This document shows positions 49,647 through 58,463 of a stretch of DNA of 64,000 nt, in pieces. The notes under the pieces were generated by a model. The model ran no database searches. It was not told where the DNA came from and saw only the letters and a list, made by a program, of their open reading frames with translations. Each line of letters opens with the position of its first letter. Within the stretch, counting starts at the first letter, position 1. The stretch is from Halobacterium salinarum DSM 3754 (GTDB lineage Archaea > Halobacteriota > Halobacteria > Halobacteriales > Halobacteriaceae): contig NZ_VRYN01000001.1 of assembly GCF_008124605.1 (NCBI RefSeq), positions 546,772 through 610,771 on the forward strand. The letters are read 5' to 3'. Both the position numbers and the translations under genes were made by a program.

Positions 49647-50938
49647 GCGACACGCTGCGGGTTGCCGGCGGCGCGGTACTGCATCCTGACTTCACCGTGA
49701 GCGACGGCGACGTGCTGGTTGATCGGGACGCCGGGGAGATCATCGCGGTCGGGGACACGCCCGCGGGCGACGAGACGGTGGACGCGGCGGGCTGTCTGGT
49801 GATGCCGGGGCTGGTGAACGCCCACTGTCACGTGGCGATGACGCTGCTGCGCGGGTACGCCGACGACAAGCAACTGGACGCGTGGCTCCAGGAGGACATC
49901 TGGCCGGCGGAGGCGGAGTTGGCGGACGGCGACATCCGCGCGGGGGCTCGGCTCGGGCTCGTGGAGATGATCCGCGCGGGCACGACGGCGTTCGCGGACA
50001 TGTACTTCGAGGTGCCGGAGGTGGTCGACGCGATCACCGAGTCGGGGCTGCGTGCGCGGGTGGGCCACGGCGTGGTCACCGTCGGGAAGGACGACGCCGA
50101 CGCAGTCGCGGACAACGAGGAGGCGCTGTCGGTCGCCCGCGAGTTCAACGACGCCGCCGACGGCCGCATCACGAGCGCGTACATGCCCCACAGCCTCACA
50201 ACGGTCGGCGAGGAGTATCTCCGCGAGTTCGTCGCGGCGGCCCGTGAGGCCGACGTGCCGGTGCATTTCCACGCCAACGAGACCGAGCAGGAGGTCGAGC
50301 CGATCGTCGACGAGCACGGCAGCCGTCCCCTGGAGTACGCCGCCGACGTGGGGCTGCTTGCGGAGGATGACTTCCTGGCGCACGGCGTGCACACCACGGC
50401 CGGCGAGATCGAGTTGCTCGCGGAGTCGGGGGCAAGCGTCGTGCACTGCCCGGCGTCGAACATGAAGCTGGCGTCCGGGATGGCACCCGTCCAGGCGATG
50501 CGGGAGGCCGGCGTGACCGTTGCGCTCGGGACGGACGGGGCGGCGTCGAACAACGACCTCGACGTGTTCGACGAGCTGCGGGACGCGGCGATGCTGGGGA
50601 AGCTACAGACCGGCGCGGCCGACGCCGTGCCGGCCCGGGCGGCCGTCGAGATGGCGACCGCGGGCGGGGCGGCCGCCCTGGGGTTCGACTCGGGGCGCAT
50701 CGAAGTGGGCGCCAACGCGGACCTCGCGGTCGTGGATTTCGACGTGCCACACCTCACACCGGTCCACGATCACGTCTCGCATCTGGCGTACGCGGCGACC
50801 GGCCAGGACGTGCGGCACACGATCTGTGACGGCGAGGTCCTGATGCGGGACCGCGAGGTGCTGCCGTTCGACGAGGCCGCGGTGCGGGAGCAGGCCGCAC
50901 AGCGCGCGAGCGAGCTGGCAGCGCGCGCCGGCGAGTAG
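49643..50938 (+). CDS. Amidohydrolase: S-adenosylhomocysteine / 5'-deoxyadenosine deaminase type
   Basis: 431 residues, metal-dependent deaminase of the MtaD/DadD family. Metal ligands: NAHCHVAMTLLRGYADD (HxH, about 59-63), VHFHANETEQE, HGVHTT and the metal Asp in ALGTDGAASNNDLD (about 295-308). Such enzymes deaminate S-adenosylhomocysteine, methylthioadenosine or 5'-deoxyadenosine. Immediately downstream, after 80 bases, is S-adenosylhomocysteine hydrolase, so the pair probably clears the by-product of methylation. In Methanocaldococcus, SAH is deaminated first and then S-inosylhomocysteine is hydrolysed; the same order is possible here. Confidence 0.87.
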   Translation: MSDTLRVAGGAVLHPDFTVSDGDVLVDRDAGEIIAVGDTPAGDETVDAAGCLVMPGLVNAHCHVAMTLLRGYADDKQLDAWLQEDIWPAEAELADGDIRAGARLGLVEMIRAGTTAFADMYFEVPEVVDAITESGLRARVGHGVVTVGKDDADAVADNEEALSVAREFNDAADGRITSAYMPHSLTTVGEEYLREFVAAAREADVPVHFHANETEQEVEPIVDEHGSRPLEYAADVGLLAEDDFLAHGVHTTAGEIELLAESGASVVHCPASNMKLASGMAPVQAMREAGVTVALGTDGAASNNDLDVFDELRDAAMLGKLQTGAADAVPARAAVEMATAGGAAALGFDSGRIEVGANADLAVVDFDVPHLTPVHDHVSHLAYAATGQDVRHTICDGEVLMRDREVLPFDEAAVREQAAQRASELAARAGE

Positions 50939-51018
50939 CGCGGCGTGCCTGGTGGTGCCACGGGGACGCGTGTGGCGGCTCCGGTAGCGTTTTGAGGTCG
51001 GTGCCCGTGAGTTCTGGT

Positions 51019-52302
51019 ATGACAACTGCACCGGCGATCAGCAGCCGGCTCGATGATCCCGAGTCGGCGCGCGAGACGGGGCGCGCGAAGATCGATTGGG
51101 CGTTCGAGCATATGCCGATCCTGTCCGCGCTCCGCGAGGAGTTCGACGCCAACCAGCCGCTGGCCGGCGAAACCATCGGGATGGCGATGCACGTCGAGGC
51201 CAAGACGGCGGCGCTGGTCGAGACGATGGCCGACGCCGGGGCCGAGATCGCGATCACGGGCTGCAACCCGTTGTCGACACACGACGGCGTGAGCGCGGCG
51301 CTCGACGCCCACGAGTCGATCACCTCGTACGCCGAGCGCGGCGCGGAGGGGGAGGCGTACTACGACGCCATCGACGCCGTGCTGGCCCACGAGCCGACGG
51401 TCACGGTCGACGACGGCGGCGACCTCGTGTTCCGCGTACACGAGGACCACCCCGAGCTCATCGACACCATCATCGGCGGCACCGAGGAGACCACCACGGG
51501 CGTCCACCGGCTGCGCGCGATGGACGACGACGACGCCCTGGAGTATCCCGTGTTCGCGGTGAACGACACCCCGATGAAGCGGCTGTTCGACAACGTCCAC
51601 GGCACCGGGGAGTCCGCGCTGGCGAACATCGCCATGACCACGAACCTCTCGTGGGCGGGCAAGGACGTCGTCGTCGCGGGCTACGGGGACTGCGGCCGCG
51701 GCGTCGCGAAGAAGGCCGCCGGCCAGAACGCGAACGTCATCGTGACCGAGGTCGAGCCGCGGCGCGCCCTGGAGGCGCACATGGAGGGCTACGACGTGAT
51801 GCCGATGGCCGAGGCGGCCGAGGTCGGTGACGTGTTCCTCACCACGACCGGGAACAAGAACGTCATCACGCGAGCGCACTTCGAGCGCATGGACGACGGC
51901 GTGGTGCTGGCCAACGCCGGCCACTTCGACGTGGAGGTCAACCTCGATCACCTCTCGGAGCTCGCCGTCTCCGAGCGCGAGGCCCGCGAGGGCGTCCGCG
52001 AGTACGAGCTGGCCGACGGCCGCCGCCTGAACGTGCTGGCGGAGGGCCGCCTGGTCAACCTCGCGTCGCCCATCGGGCTGGGCCACCCCGTCGGCGTGAT
52101 GGATCAGAGCTTCGGCGTGCAGGCGGTCTGCGTGCGCGAGCTCGTGGCGAACCGCGAGGAGTACGCGGCCGGCGTCCACAACGTGCCCGACGAGCTAGAC
52201 ATCGAGATCGCGGAGATCAAGCTGGCGGCCGAGGGCGTCGAGTACGACGCCCTCACCGACGATCAGGCGGAGTACATGGACTCCTGGCAGCACGGCACGT
52301 AA
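51019..52302 (+). CDS. ahcY: Adenosylhomocysteinase (or S-inosylhomocysteine hydrolase)
   Basis: 427 residues. It splits SAH (or its inosine form) into homocysteine and the nucleoside, relieving inhibition of methyltransferases. The NAD motif is GYGDCGRGVAKKA (about 218-230); the catalytic region YPVFAVNDTPMKRLFDN (about 176-192) has the Lys-Asp pair, and GHPVGVMDQSFGVQA near the C-terminus contacts the substrate and cofactor. Archaeal forms have the short C-terminus seen here. GCGTTTTGAG at 50985-50994 places a leaderless start at ATG 51019, supporting it over an in-frame upstream codon at 50992. Confidence 0.93.
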   Translation: MTTAPAISSRLDDPESARETGRAKIDWAFEHMPILSALREEFDANQPLAGETIGMAMHVEAKTAALVETMADAGAEIAITGCNPLSTHDGVSAALDAHESITSYAERGAEGEAYYDAIDAVLAHEPTVTVDDGGDLVFRVHEDHPELIDTIIGGTEETTTGVHRLRAMDDDDALEYPVFAVNDTPMKRLFDNVHGTGESALANIAMTTNLSWAGKDVVVAGYGDCGRGVAKKAAGQNANVIVTEVEPRRALEAHMEGYDVMPMAEAAEVGDVFLTTTGNKNVITRAHFERMDDGVVLANAGHFDVEVNLDHLSELAVSEREAREGVREYELADGRRLNVLAEGRLVNLASPIGLGHPVGVMDQSFGVQAVCVRELVANREEYAAGVHNVPDELDIEIAEIKLAAEGVEYDALTDDQAEYMDSWQHGT

Positions 52303-52363
52303 GCCGGCAGCGCCACCGGACTGTGGCACAACGCACTAACCGGCCGGCGGCCTACCGTGGCGC

Positions 52364-52414
52364 ATGATCGCGACGCAGGGCGCTGGCGTGCACGGGGGCA
52401 TCCACCATGGCTAA
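52364..52414 (+). other. Sixteen-codon upstream reading frame overlapping the hjc start
   Basis: ATG at 52364 opens [16 protein letters not shown] and stops with TAA at 52412-52414, overlapping the first codons of hjc (ATG 52407) in a different frame. A weak TATA-like CACTAAC at 52334-52340 would start the message near this ATG. It may reduce or couple hjc translation. Translation is unproven. Confidence 0.35.
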
Positions 52415-52832
52415 CTCCAACGCCAAGGGCAACCGGCGCGAGCGCGAGCTCGTGAACGCGCTCGACGAGACGGGGTTCGCCGTGATGCGCGCGCCGGCGT
52501 CGGGGGCGGCGACCAAGCGCGACCTCCCCGACGTGCTGGCGGGCAACGGCGAGGAGTTCTACGCCATCGAGGCGAAATCCTCGGCGGGCGACCCCATCTA
52601 CCTGGACGGCGAGGAGGTGGAGTCACTGGTGTACTTCGCGCGGAACTTCGGCGCGAAGCCACGCATCGGCGCGCGCTTCGACCGGGAGGACTGGTATTTC
52701 TTCCACCCGGCGGACCTCCACACCACCGACGCGGGGAGCTACCGCGTCAAAAAGCAGACCGCGCTGGCCGACGGCACCGAGTTGGAGACGCTCGCCGGCG
52801 GCCCCGAGCGGACCGGCCTCGACGACTACTAG
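52407..52832 (+). CDS. hjc: Holliday junction resolvase Hjc
   Basis: 141 residues, PD-(D/E)xK nuclease that cuts four-way DNA junctions. [17 protein letters not shown] carries the N-terminal Lys/Arg/Glu of motif I, then [18 protein letters not shown] with the catalytic Asp, and [17 protein letters not shown] with the Glu-x-Lys pair (about 52-58). Length matches the family. It lies between ahcY and a small membrane protein and near priL and pcn, so recombination and replication genes are close together. Confidence 0.95.
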   Translation: MANSNAKGNRRERELVNALDETGFAVMRAPASGAATKRDLPDVLAGNGEEFYAIEAKSSAGDPIYLDGEEVESLVYFARNFGAKPRIGARFDREDWYFFHPADLHTTDAGSYRVKKQTALADGTELETLAGGPERTGLDDY

Positions 52833-52895
52833 CGTCCTCGGTCGGGCGTCGGCTGCTTCGAAGCGCTTTTCCAGTGGCCCGTGGAATCGCAAGCC

Positions 52896-53099
52896 ATGTC
52901 AGACGCGCTCGACGCCCGCGTGGAGGCCGGCATCGCCGTCCTCGCGGTGCTTGTTTTCATCGCTGTGCTCGTCGCCGCAGTGTCGGTGGGAGCCGGCGGG
53001 TTCGGAGCCACGTCCGGGTACGCAGTGGTCGCTGCGATAGTCATTTTCATCCTGTTGATGGCGGGGATCGGCTACTGGATGTCGGGCAAGCAGGGCTAA
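52896..53099 (+). CDS. Small two-helix membrane protein
   Basis: 67 residues, begins MSDALDARVEAGIAVLAV; helices at about 10-30 and 40-60 with a Gly-rich turn between. GCGCTTTTCC at 52862-52871 is a TATA-like element at leaderless distance from ATG 52896; a GTG at 52881 would add five residues. No family is certain. Its stop shares bases with the priL stop on the other strand (CTAA at 53096-53099). Confidence 0.65.
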   Translation: MSDALDARVEAGIAVLAVLVFIAVLVAAVSVGAGGFGATSGYAVVAAIVIFILLMAGIGYWMSGKQG

Positions 53100-54178
53100 T
53101 CGGGGCTGTCGTCGTCCTCGCGGTCCCGCCAGTCGGCGAGGTCGTCGTCGTCGCCGTCGTCGAGTTTCACCTCGTAGTAGGACAGCGGATGGTTGATGGC
53201 GTCACAGAGGTCGTCGGGGTTCACGCAGTTCCCGTAGGCTTTCATCGTCGCACACGACGGCGCGGTGTACTCGGTGGGGCTTGAGTCGCCCTGAATGTGG
53301 TCGGTCTGGTAGCGCGTCATCTCCTCGCCGAACCCGGGATTGACCTCGTAGATGTCCACGATCTCGTCCGTCGACAGCCCGACGTTCGAGAGGAACGACG
53401 TGATGGCAAAGCGGGCGTGGTGTGGGAGGTGGTCGCCGCGTTGCACCTGGTCGAGGAGGTGTTTCATGCACGGCGGGAACAGCTCCGGCACGACGGTGTC
53501 GATCTCGCGGGTGAGATCCAGGTCCGCGAGGGCGTCCTGGATGGCGGCCACCGGCTCGTCGAGGGCGTCGGCGATCTGGTCGGGGACCGAGAGGGGCAGG
53601 CCGTCCGCGACGCGTTCGCGGATGGCTTCCCGGATGAGGGTGTCGAGTTCGGCGTCGGTGACCGGCACGCGACCGTCGTCGAGCGCGCGGTTGACCAGCC
53701 GCCAGTCGTCGTCGCGAAGCGATGACGCGAGCAACAGGTACGTCGGCACGTCCACCGTGTGGGCGTCCGGTGTGGCGTGAACGTGTGCCCTGAGATCGAA
53801 CTCACTGAGGAGCGTGTCACGGGAGACGCGTGTGGTGTCGGAGACGCTTTTCAGGTCGGTGTCGGTGGACTCGTCGGCGGTGAACCGGTCGTAGGCCGCG
53901 TCGGCTTCGGCCGTGGCGTACTTGCGCACGAGCACGGATTCGTCGACGATGGACACCAGCACGCGGGCGACCGGATAGGACAGCACTTCGACGCGGGTGC
54001 TGACCGTGGCGGCCGGCTCGCCGATCGTGCCGTCCGTGAGCGCGCTGACGACGCGCTCGCGGGCGCGCTCGACGACGGCGTCGTCCTCGGTAACGACGCG
54101 AGCGAGGTCCACGCCAGCTTCCTCGACGGCGTCGCGGGCGTCCCCCAGGAAGGGATAGCGGGCGTGGCGGGCGTTCAT
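53096..54178 (-). CDS. priL: DNA primase large subunit
   Basis: 360 residues. It works with PriS to lay primers for replication. The N-terminal part (MNARHARYPFLGDARDAV) is helical, and the C-terminal iron-sulfur domain has four Cys: LFPPCMKHLL (about 248), PSCATMKAYGNC and VNPDDLC (about 318-338), with the HHARFAITSFL helix typical of the family. Start ATG 54178; a longer in-frame version would run into the opposite gene. It is transcribed towards the small membrane gene, with stops overlapping. Confidence 0.94.
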   Translation of the reverse strand: MNARHARYPFLGDARDAVEEAGVDLARVVTEDDAVVERARERVVSALTDGTIGEPAATVSTRVEVLSYPVARVLVSIVDESVLVRKYATAEADAAYDRFTADESTDTDLKSVSDTTRVSRDTLLSEFDLRAHVHATPDAHTVDVPTYLLLASSLRDDDWRLVNRALDDGRVPVTDAELDTLIREAIRERVADGLPLSVPDQIADALDEPVAAIQDALADLDLTREIDTVVPELFPPCMKHLLDQVQRGDHLPHHARFAITSFLSNVGLSTDEIVDIYEVNPGFGEEMTRYQTDHIQGDSSPTEYTAPSCATMKAYGNCVNPDDLCDAINHPLSYYEVKLDDGDDDDLADWRDREDDDSPD

Positions 54179-54263
54179 GCTGGCCCGTGTTTGCGAGCGG
54201 ACGCCGATAAGCACCCCGGCTTGGACCGACACGCTCACACGCCTTGCCCCCGACGCGTCGAGT

Positions 54264-54854
54264 GTGCTTGCGCGCGGCCCCTGGACGTGGAAGTACGCCC
54301 TGCCGCCCGCAGTCGTCGGTGTGGCGGCGCTCGCGGCGTCGTCGCCGTGGGGCGTCGTCGGCGTCGCGCTGGCCGCGTTCGTGGTGTGGTTCCATCGTGA
54401 CCCCGACCGCAGCCCGAACGGCGCGGGCGTGGTTGTGCCCGCCGACGGCACGGTGTCGGTGATCCGAACGCGCGACGACGGACGGGTTCGCGTGGGCGTG
54501 TTCATGAACGTACACAACGTCCACGTGAACCGCGTGCCGGTGGCGGGGCGCGTCGAGAGCGTCGTCCACGAGCCGGGCGGCCACCGGCCCGCGTTCAGCA
54601 AGGAGTCCGCGCACAACGAGCGCGTCCGCGTCGAGACGGCGGAGTGGACGGTGGTGCTCATCGCGGGCGCGTTCGCCCGACGCATCCATCCCTACGTCGA
54701 GGCGGGCGAGGACCTCGCGCGTGGCGACCGCCTCGGCCACATCTCGTTCGGGAGTCGCGCCGACGTGGTGCTTCCGCCGGCCTACGACCGCGGGGACGTC
54801 GTCGTGGAGTCCGGGCAGACGGTGCGGGCCGGCGAGACGGTCCTGGCCCGGTGA
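54264..54854 (+). CDS. asd: Archaetidylserine (phosphatidylserine-type) decarboxylase
   Basis: 196 residues from GTG 54264. It converts archaetidylserine to archaetidylethanolamine. Two N-terminal helices (about 11-41) anchor it; then FHRDPDRSPNG, VVPADGTVSVI, FMNVHNVHVNRVP and the self-cleavage motif LGHISFGSRADVVLP follow (the Ser of FGS becomes the pyruvoyl group). The short form matches archaeal and some bacterial enzymes. An ATG at 54177 is in frame but overlaps the divergent priL start, so the GTG, which starts close to the first helix, is preferred; this is not certain. Confidence 0.87.
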   Translation: MLARGPWTWKYALPPAVVGVAALAASSPWGVVGVALAAFVVWFHRDPDRSPNGAGVVVPADGTVSVIRTRDDGRVRVGVFMNVHNVHVNRVPVAGRVESVVHEPGGHRPAFSKESAHNERVRVETAEWTVVLIAGAFARRIHPYVEAGEDLARGDRLGHISFGSRADVVLPPAYDRGDVVVESGQTVRAGETVLAR

Positions 54855-54923
54855 CCGCTCGGAGGGCACGAGCCGGCGGCTGGACAGGTCCGGACGCGAT
54901 CAGAAACGGAGCGGGCGGTGGCG

Positions 54924-55667
54924 TCAGTTGGACTGGATGCGCGGGGCCAGCATGTACGTGACGTGGCCTTGTGCGTCGGCGATGTCGAAGTGCAGCTTGA
55001 TGGGGAACTCGTCGCCGAGTTCGAGTTCGACCTCCGCGGTCGTCGGGATGGCCTTGTTCATGTCCTTGAGGTAGTCGAGGCTGAACAGGCTGTGGGCGTC
55101 GCCGGCGTCGAGGTCGATGAGCTGGTCGGGCGCGAGTTCGAGGTGAACGTCGTCGGTGTCGCCTTCGGCGTTGACGTAGAACAGGTCGTCGCCGGTGTCG
55201 ACGCCGAGCGCGATGTGGTCGGAGACCATGTCGGCGGCGGTGACCGCGCGGTCGATGTCGCGGCCTTCGATGGCGACGTGCGCGGGCAGATCGAGGTCCG
55301 GGATGTCCGGTTCCTGGCGGATCGAGTCGGGGTCGATGAGCGCAAGCGTGTATTCGAGGCCGTCGATCTGGATGTGGAGCTTGCGGGTTTCCTCGTCGAG
55401 TTCCAGTTGGATGAGCTGGCCGGCGTCGGCCATGCCCGCGATGTCCTCCAGCCGGGAGAGATTGACGCCGATGAGGCCGCCGTCGGCTTCATAGGATTCG
55501 AACGCAGTGGCGGCGAGATCGAGGTCGACCATGCCGACGCTGGCGGGGTCGACTGCGCGAATGGAGAGGGTGTCGTCGTCGAGGTGGATCTTGCACTCGT
55601 CCACCAGCACGCTCACGGAGTCGAGTGTCTCCTGGAGCGTGTCGGCGCTTACTATCGCCTTGAACAT
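54924..55667 (-). CDS. pcn: PCNA sliding clamp
   Basis: 247 residues, ring-forming DNA clamp loaded by RFC. Begins [16 protein letters not shown]. The interdomain connector lies at about 118-130 ([16 protein letters not shown]), and the C-terminus ends MLAPRIQSN, which is the client-binding edge. Acidity is high, with few basic residues on the DNA face, as in known haloarchaeal PCNA. CTTTTTACG on the minus strand at about 55694-55702 gives a near-leaderless start. Replication partners rfcC and priL are also in this window. Confidence 0.95.
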   Translation of the reverse strand: MFKAIVSADTLQETLDSVSVLVDECKIHLDDDTLSIRAVDPASVGMVDLDLAATAFESYEADGGLIGVNLSRLEDIAGMADAGQLIQLELDEETRKLHIQIDGLEYTLALIDPDSIRQEPDIPDLDLPAHVAIEGRDIDRAVTAADMVSDHIALGVDTGDDLFYVNAEGDTDDVHLELAPDQLIDLDAGDAHSLFSLDYLKDMNKAIPTTAEVELELGDEFPIKLHFDIADAQGHVTYMLAPRIQSN

Positions 55668-55745
55668 TATTGCAGACGGCTACGCAAGCCGCCCGTAAAA
55701 AGCCCCCGCTACGGGCGCGCGCGTGGGCGCTGGCATTGGCGGCGA

Positions 55746-56783
55746 TCACACCCGAATCAGCCCGACGACCCCGAGTGTTTCCCCGATGATCCAGGCCACG
55801 AAGCCGAGGTATGCAACGAGGAGGGCGTACGACTCGGCGTCGGTGAGCGACAGCCCCGTGCGGAGCACGGTGAACAGCAGGACAGTGGCGAGCGTGAGCA
55901 CACCCATCAGGGGGGCTGCGACGGCGAACGACACGGGGGCGCGCCCGGCGATGAGGACGCCGATCGGGATCGCAACCAGGAGATCGAACGTGTTCGACCC
56001 GAGGACGTTCCCGAGGCTGGTGACGCCGTGGCCGCTGCGCGCGGCCCGAACGCTCACCAGCGCGTCCGGGAGGCTGGTGGCGGCGGCCAGAATGGTCACG
56101 CCGGCGAGAAACGACGGGATGTCGAACGTGGCTGCCAGTCCCGTGACCGCGCCGACAAGCAGTTCGACGGCCACCGAGATGGCGGCCAGCCCGGCCGCGA
56201 GGCGCGCCCATGCCCGGGGCACGTCCACGTCAGTGGTGTCCGTGGTGGGGTCGTGGTCGCCCACGTCCTGCCACTGGATGAACAGGTACAGCCCGTAGAG
56301 GAGCAGCGGGACGAGCGCCAGCGGGCGCGTGACAGCGCCGTCGAGCGGGTCACCACCCGGGATGGGGGCGTAGATGACTGCCAGCGCGAACGTGAGCAGC
56401 AGCGTGGAAACCGCCAGCATGTAGAACTGGGCTTCCTTGTAGACGACCGTCCGGGTGGCGTCCAGCGGCTGGGTGGTGGTGATACCGGCCAGCCCGGGCA
56501 CCACGAGGATGTTGAAGATCGCCGACCCGACGATGGCCCCGACGCCCAGTCCGAACGAGCCGTCGAGGGCGGTGACGAGCACGCTCAGCAGCTCCGGGAA
56601 GCTGGAGCCGATGGCGACGACGATCGATCCCTGCACGACGGCGGGCAGTCCGTAATGCGCCGACAGCTGTTCGGCGGCGGCTTCGAGCCACGAGCTGCCG
56701 GCCCAGATCAGCAGGGTGGCGACGACGACGACCGCGACGTGGCCGGGGGTGGAGCCGACAAGAGCAGACGCCGCCCCCATCAC
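55746..56783 (-). CDS. Sodium/calcium exchanger family (CaCA) protein
   Basis: 345 residues with about ten to eleven helices in two inverted halves. Both alpha repeats are clear: IVVAIGSSFPELLSVLVTAL with VGAIVGSAIFN (about 54-90) and LAAATSLPDALVSVRAAR with LGNVLGSNTFD (about 232-270). The conserved Glu/Asp in these repeats bind the cation. It exchanges sodium or protons for calcium or another cation. An acidic loop (about 172-185) separates the halves. The start could be either of two adjacent ATG codons at 56783 or 56780. Confidence 0.9.
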   Translation of the reverse strand: MMGAASALVGSTPGHVAVVVVATLLIWAGSSWLEAAAEQLSAHYGLPAVVQGSIVVAIGSSFPELLSVLVTALDGSFGLGVGAIVGSAIFNILVVPGLAGITTTQPLDATRTVVYKEAQFYMLAVSTLLLTFALAVIYAPIPGGDPLDGAVTRPLALVPLLLYGLYLFIQWQDVGDHDPTTDTTDVDVPRAWARLAAGLAAISVAVELLVGAVTGLAATFDIPSFLAGVTILAAATSLPDALVSVRAARSGHGVTSLGNVLGSNTFDLLVAIPIGVLIAGRAPVSFAVAAPLMGVLTLATVLLFTVLRTGLSLTDAESYALLVAYLGFVAWIIGETLGVVGLIRV

Positions 56784-56983
56784 GGACTCCCCCGCAGGGG
56801 TGTCCTAGCGGCTGCGGTTGGAGGGGCGGTGGCGACCGGGGGCGTGGGCGTCCGGTGGTGGGTGAGCACGCGTGTCGGCGGCGACGGCAACGAGGTGGAA
56901 ACTGGTTTCGGTTGCTGTGAGCGGGCGTGAACACAGCTGAATTGCCGGCCGGTTTTTTGGGGTGCGGTCACGTATCACGTCAC

Positions 56984-58459
56984 ATGGTCGACGTGCCGCG
57001 ACTGATGAGCACGCAACATCCGGACAACGCCACACTCCCGTTCTTCACCGCCGGCGACGTGATCGAGGGCGAGGACGAAATACAGGAGGCCTACTACGTG
57101 TACTCGCATCTGGGCTGCGACGAACAGATGTGGGACTTCGAGGGCAAGGAGGGCGACGAGTACGCCGTCAAGAAGCTGCTCTCGCGGTACGACGAGTTCT
57201 TCGCGGACCACCAGTTGGGGACGGACGTGCGGCTGACCGTTCGCGGCCCGAACCCCGACGTGGAGGGGTCCGAGGCGAAGATCCTGCTGGAGATCCTGGA
57301 GAGCATCCCGCGGTCGTTCGACGCCGCGCGGCGCTTCGCCGTCGAGTACGGGCTGGAGACGACCGCGCCGATCTTCGAGGTCATCGTGCCGATGGTGACC
57401 GACGCCGACCAGCTCAACGCCGTCCACGAGTATTACGAGCGGTTCGTGACCGGGAAGGCCGACGAGGCGGTCTGGGACGGCAGAACGGTCGAGGAGTGGG
57501 TGGGGGAGTTCGATCCGGCGTCGATCACGGTCATCCCGTTGATCGAGGAGCGGGAGGCGATGCTGGCGGCCGACGACATCGTCCGCGAGTACGCGACCGC
57601 CCACGACCAGGAGGCCGTCCGGGTGTTTCTCGCGCGCTCGGACCCCGCGTTGAACTACGGCTGTCTGGCCGCCGACCTCATCAACAAGGTCGCTCTGCAG
57701 CGCCTCTACGAGATGAGCGAAGCCACCGGCGTCGACGTCCACCCGATCCTGGGCGCGGGGTCGGCGCCGTTCCGCGGGAACCTCACCCCCGAGCGCGCGG
57801 CCGCGACCGCCGACGCCTACAGCGAGGTGGAGACGTTCACCGTGCAGTCGGCGTTCAAATACGACTATCCCGTGGAGACGGTCCGCGACGGGGTCGCCAC
57901 GCTCCGTGACGCGGACCTGGGTGCGCCCCCGTTCCCCATCGACGAGGCGCGCGCGCTGGCCGTCATCGACCGGACCGCGGACGCGTACGCCGACCAGGTG
58001 GACGCCATCGCGGGGACGGTCAACCGGCTGTCGTCGTACGTGCCCGACCGGCGCGCCCGCAAGCTCCACGTCGGGCTGTTCGGCTACGCCCGCGAGGTCG
58101 GGGAGAACGCGCTCCCGCGGGCCATCGGCTACACGGCGTCGCTGTACGCGGTGGGCTGCCCGCCGACGCTGCTGGGCGCGCACGCGCTCACCGACGACGA
58201 CGCGGCGTTCGTGCGCGAGGCGTTCCCGGCGTACTTCGACCACCTCGCGGACGCCGCGCGGTATTTCAACCCACGGTGTACGGACGTGCTCGACCTCGAC
58301 GACGACACGCTGGCGGCCGCCGTCGAGCGGGTGGACGTCACCCCGAACAGCGAGCACCGCGCCGCCACCGACGACGCCATCGACGCCCTCCAGCGCGGCG
58401 ACGACGCCCTGCGGTCGGCGATCCGGCGGGGGGCGCGTGAGCGACAGTTCCTCGGGTGA
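56984..58459 (+). CDS. ppcA: Phosphoenolpyruvate carboxylase, archaeal type
   Basis: 491 residues, about half the size of the bacterial/plant enzyme. It fixes bicarbonate onto PEP to give oxaloacetate. The N-terminal signature MSTQHPDNATLPFF is diagnostic for the archaeal type. FLARSDPALNYGCLAADLINK (the Arg and catalytic loop), GAGSAPFRGNLTPE and the C-terminal Gly end (RERQFLG) are present. GGTTTTTTGG at 56951-56960 supports a leaderless start at ATG 56984 over the longer frame from 56927. It supplies oxaloacetate to the citric acid cycle. Confidence 0.94.
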   Translation: MVDVPRLMSTQHPDNATLPFFTAGDVIEGEDEIQEAYYVYSHLGCDEQMWDFEGKEGDEYAVKKLLSRYDEFFADHQLGTDVRLTVRGPNPDVEGSEAKILLEILESIPRSFDAARRFAVEYGLETTAPIFEVIVPMVTDADQLNAVHEYYERFVTGKADEAVWDGRTVEEWVGEFDPASITVIPLIEEREAMLAADDIVREYATAHDQEAVRVFLARSDPALNYGCLAADLINKVALQRLYEMSEATGVDVHPILGAGSAPFRGNLTPERAAATADAYSEVETFTVQSAFKYDYPVETVRDGVATLRDADLGAPPFPIDEARALAVIDRTADAYADQVDAIAGTVNRLSSYVPDRRARKLHVGLFGYAREVGENALPRAIGYTASLYAVGCPPTLLGAHALTDDDAAFVREAFPAYFDHLADAARYFNPRCTDVLDLDDDTLAAAVERVDVTPNSEHRAATDDAIDALQRGDDALRSAIRRGARERQFLG

Positions 58460-58463
58460 GCGG

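Noticed and set aside
54177-54263. Upstream ATG start for the archaetidylserine decarboxylase
   Set aside because: It would overlap the first codon of the divergent priL gene and adds a Thr/Arg-rich leader not expected in the family; GTG 54264 is preferred, though not proven.
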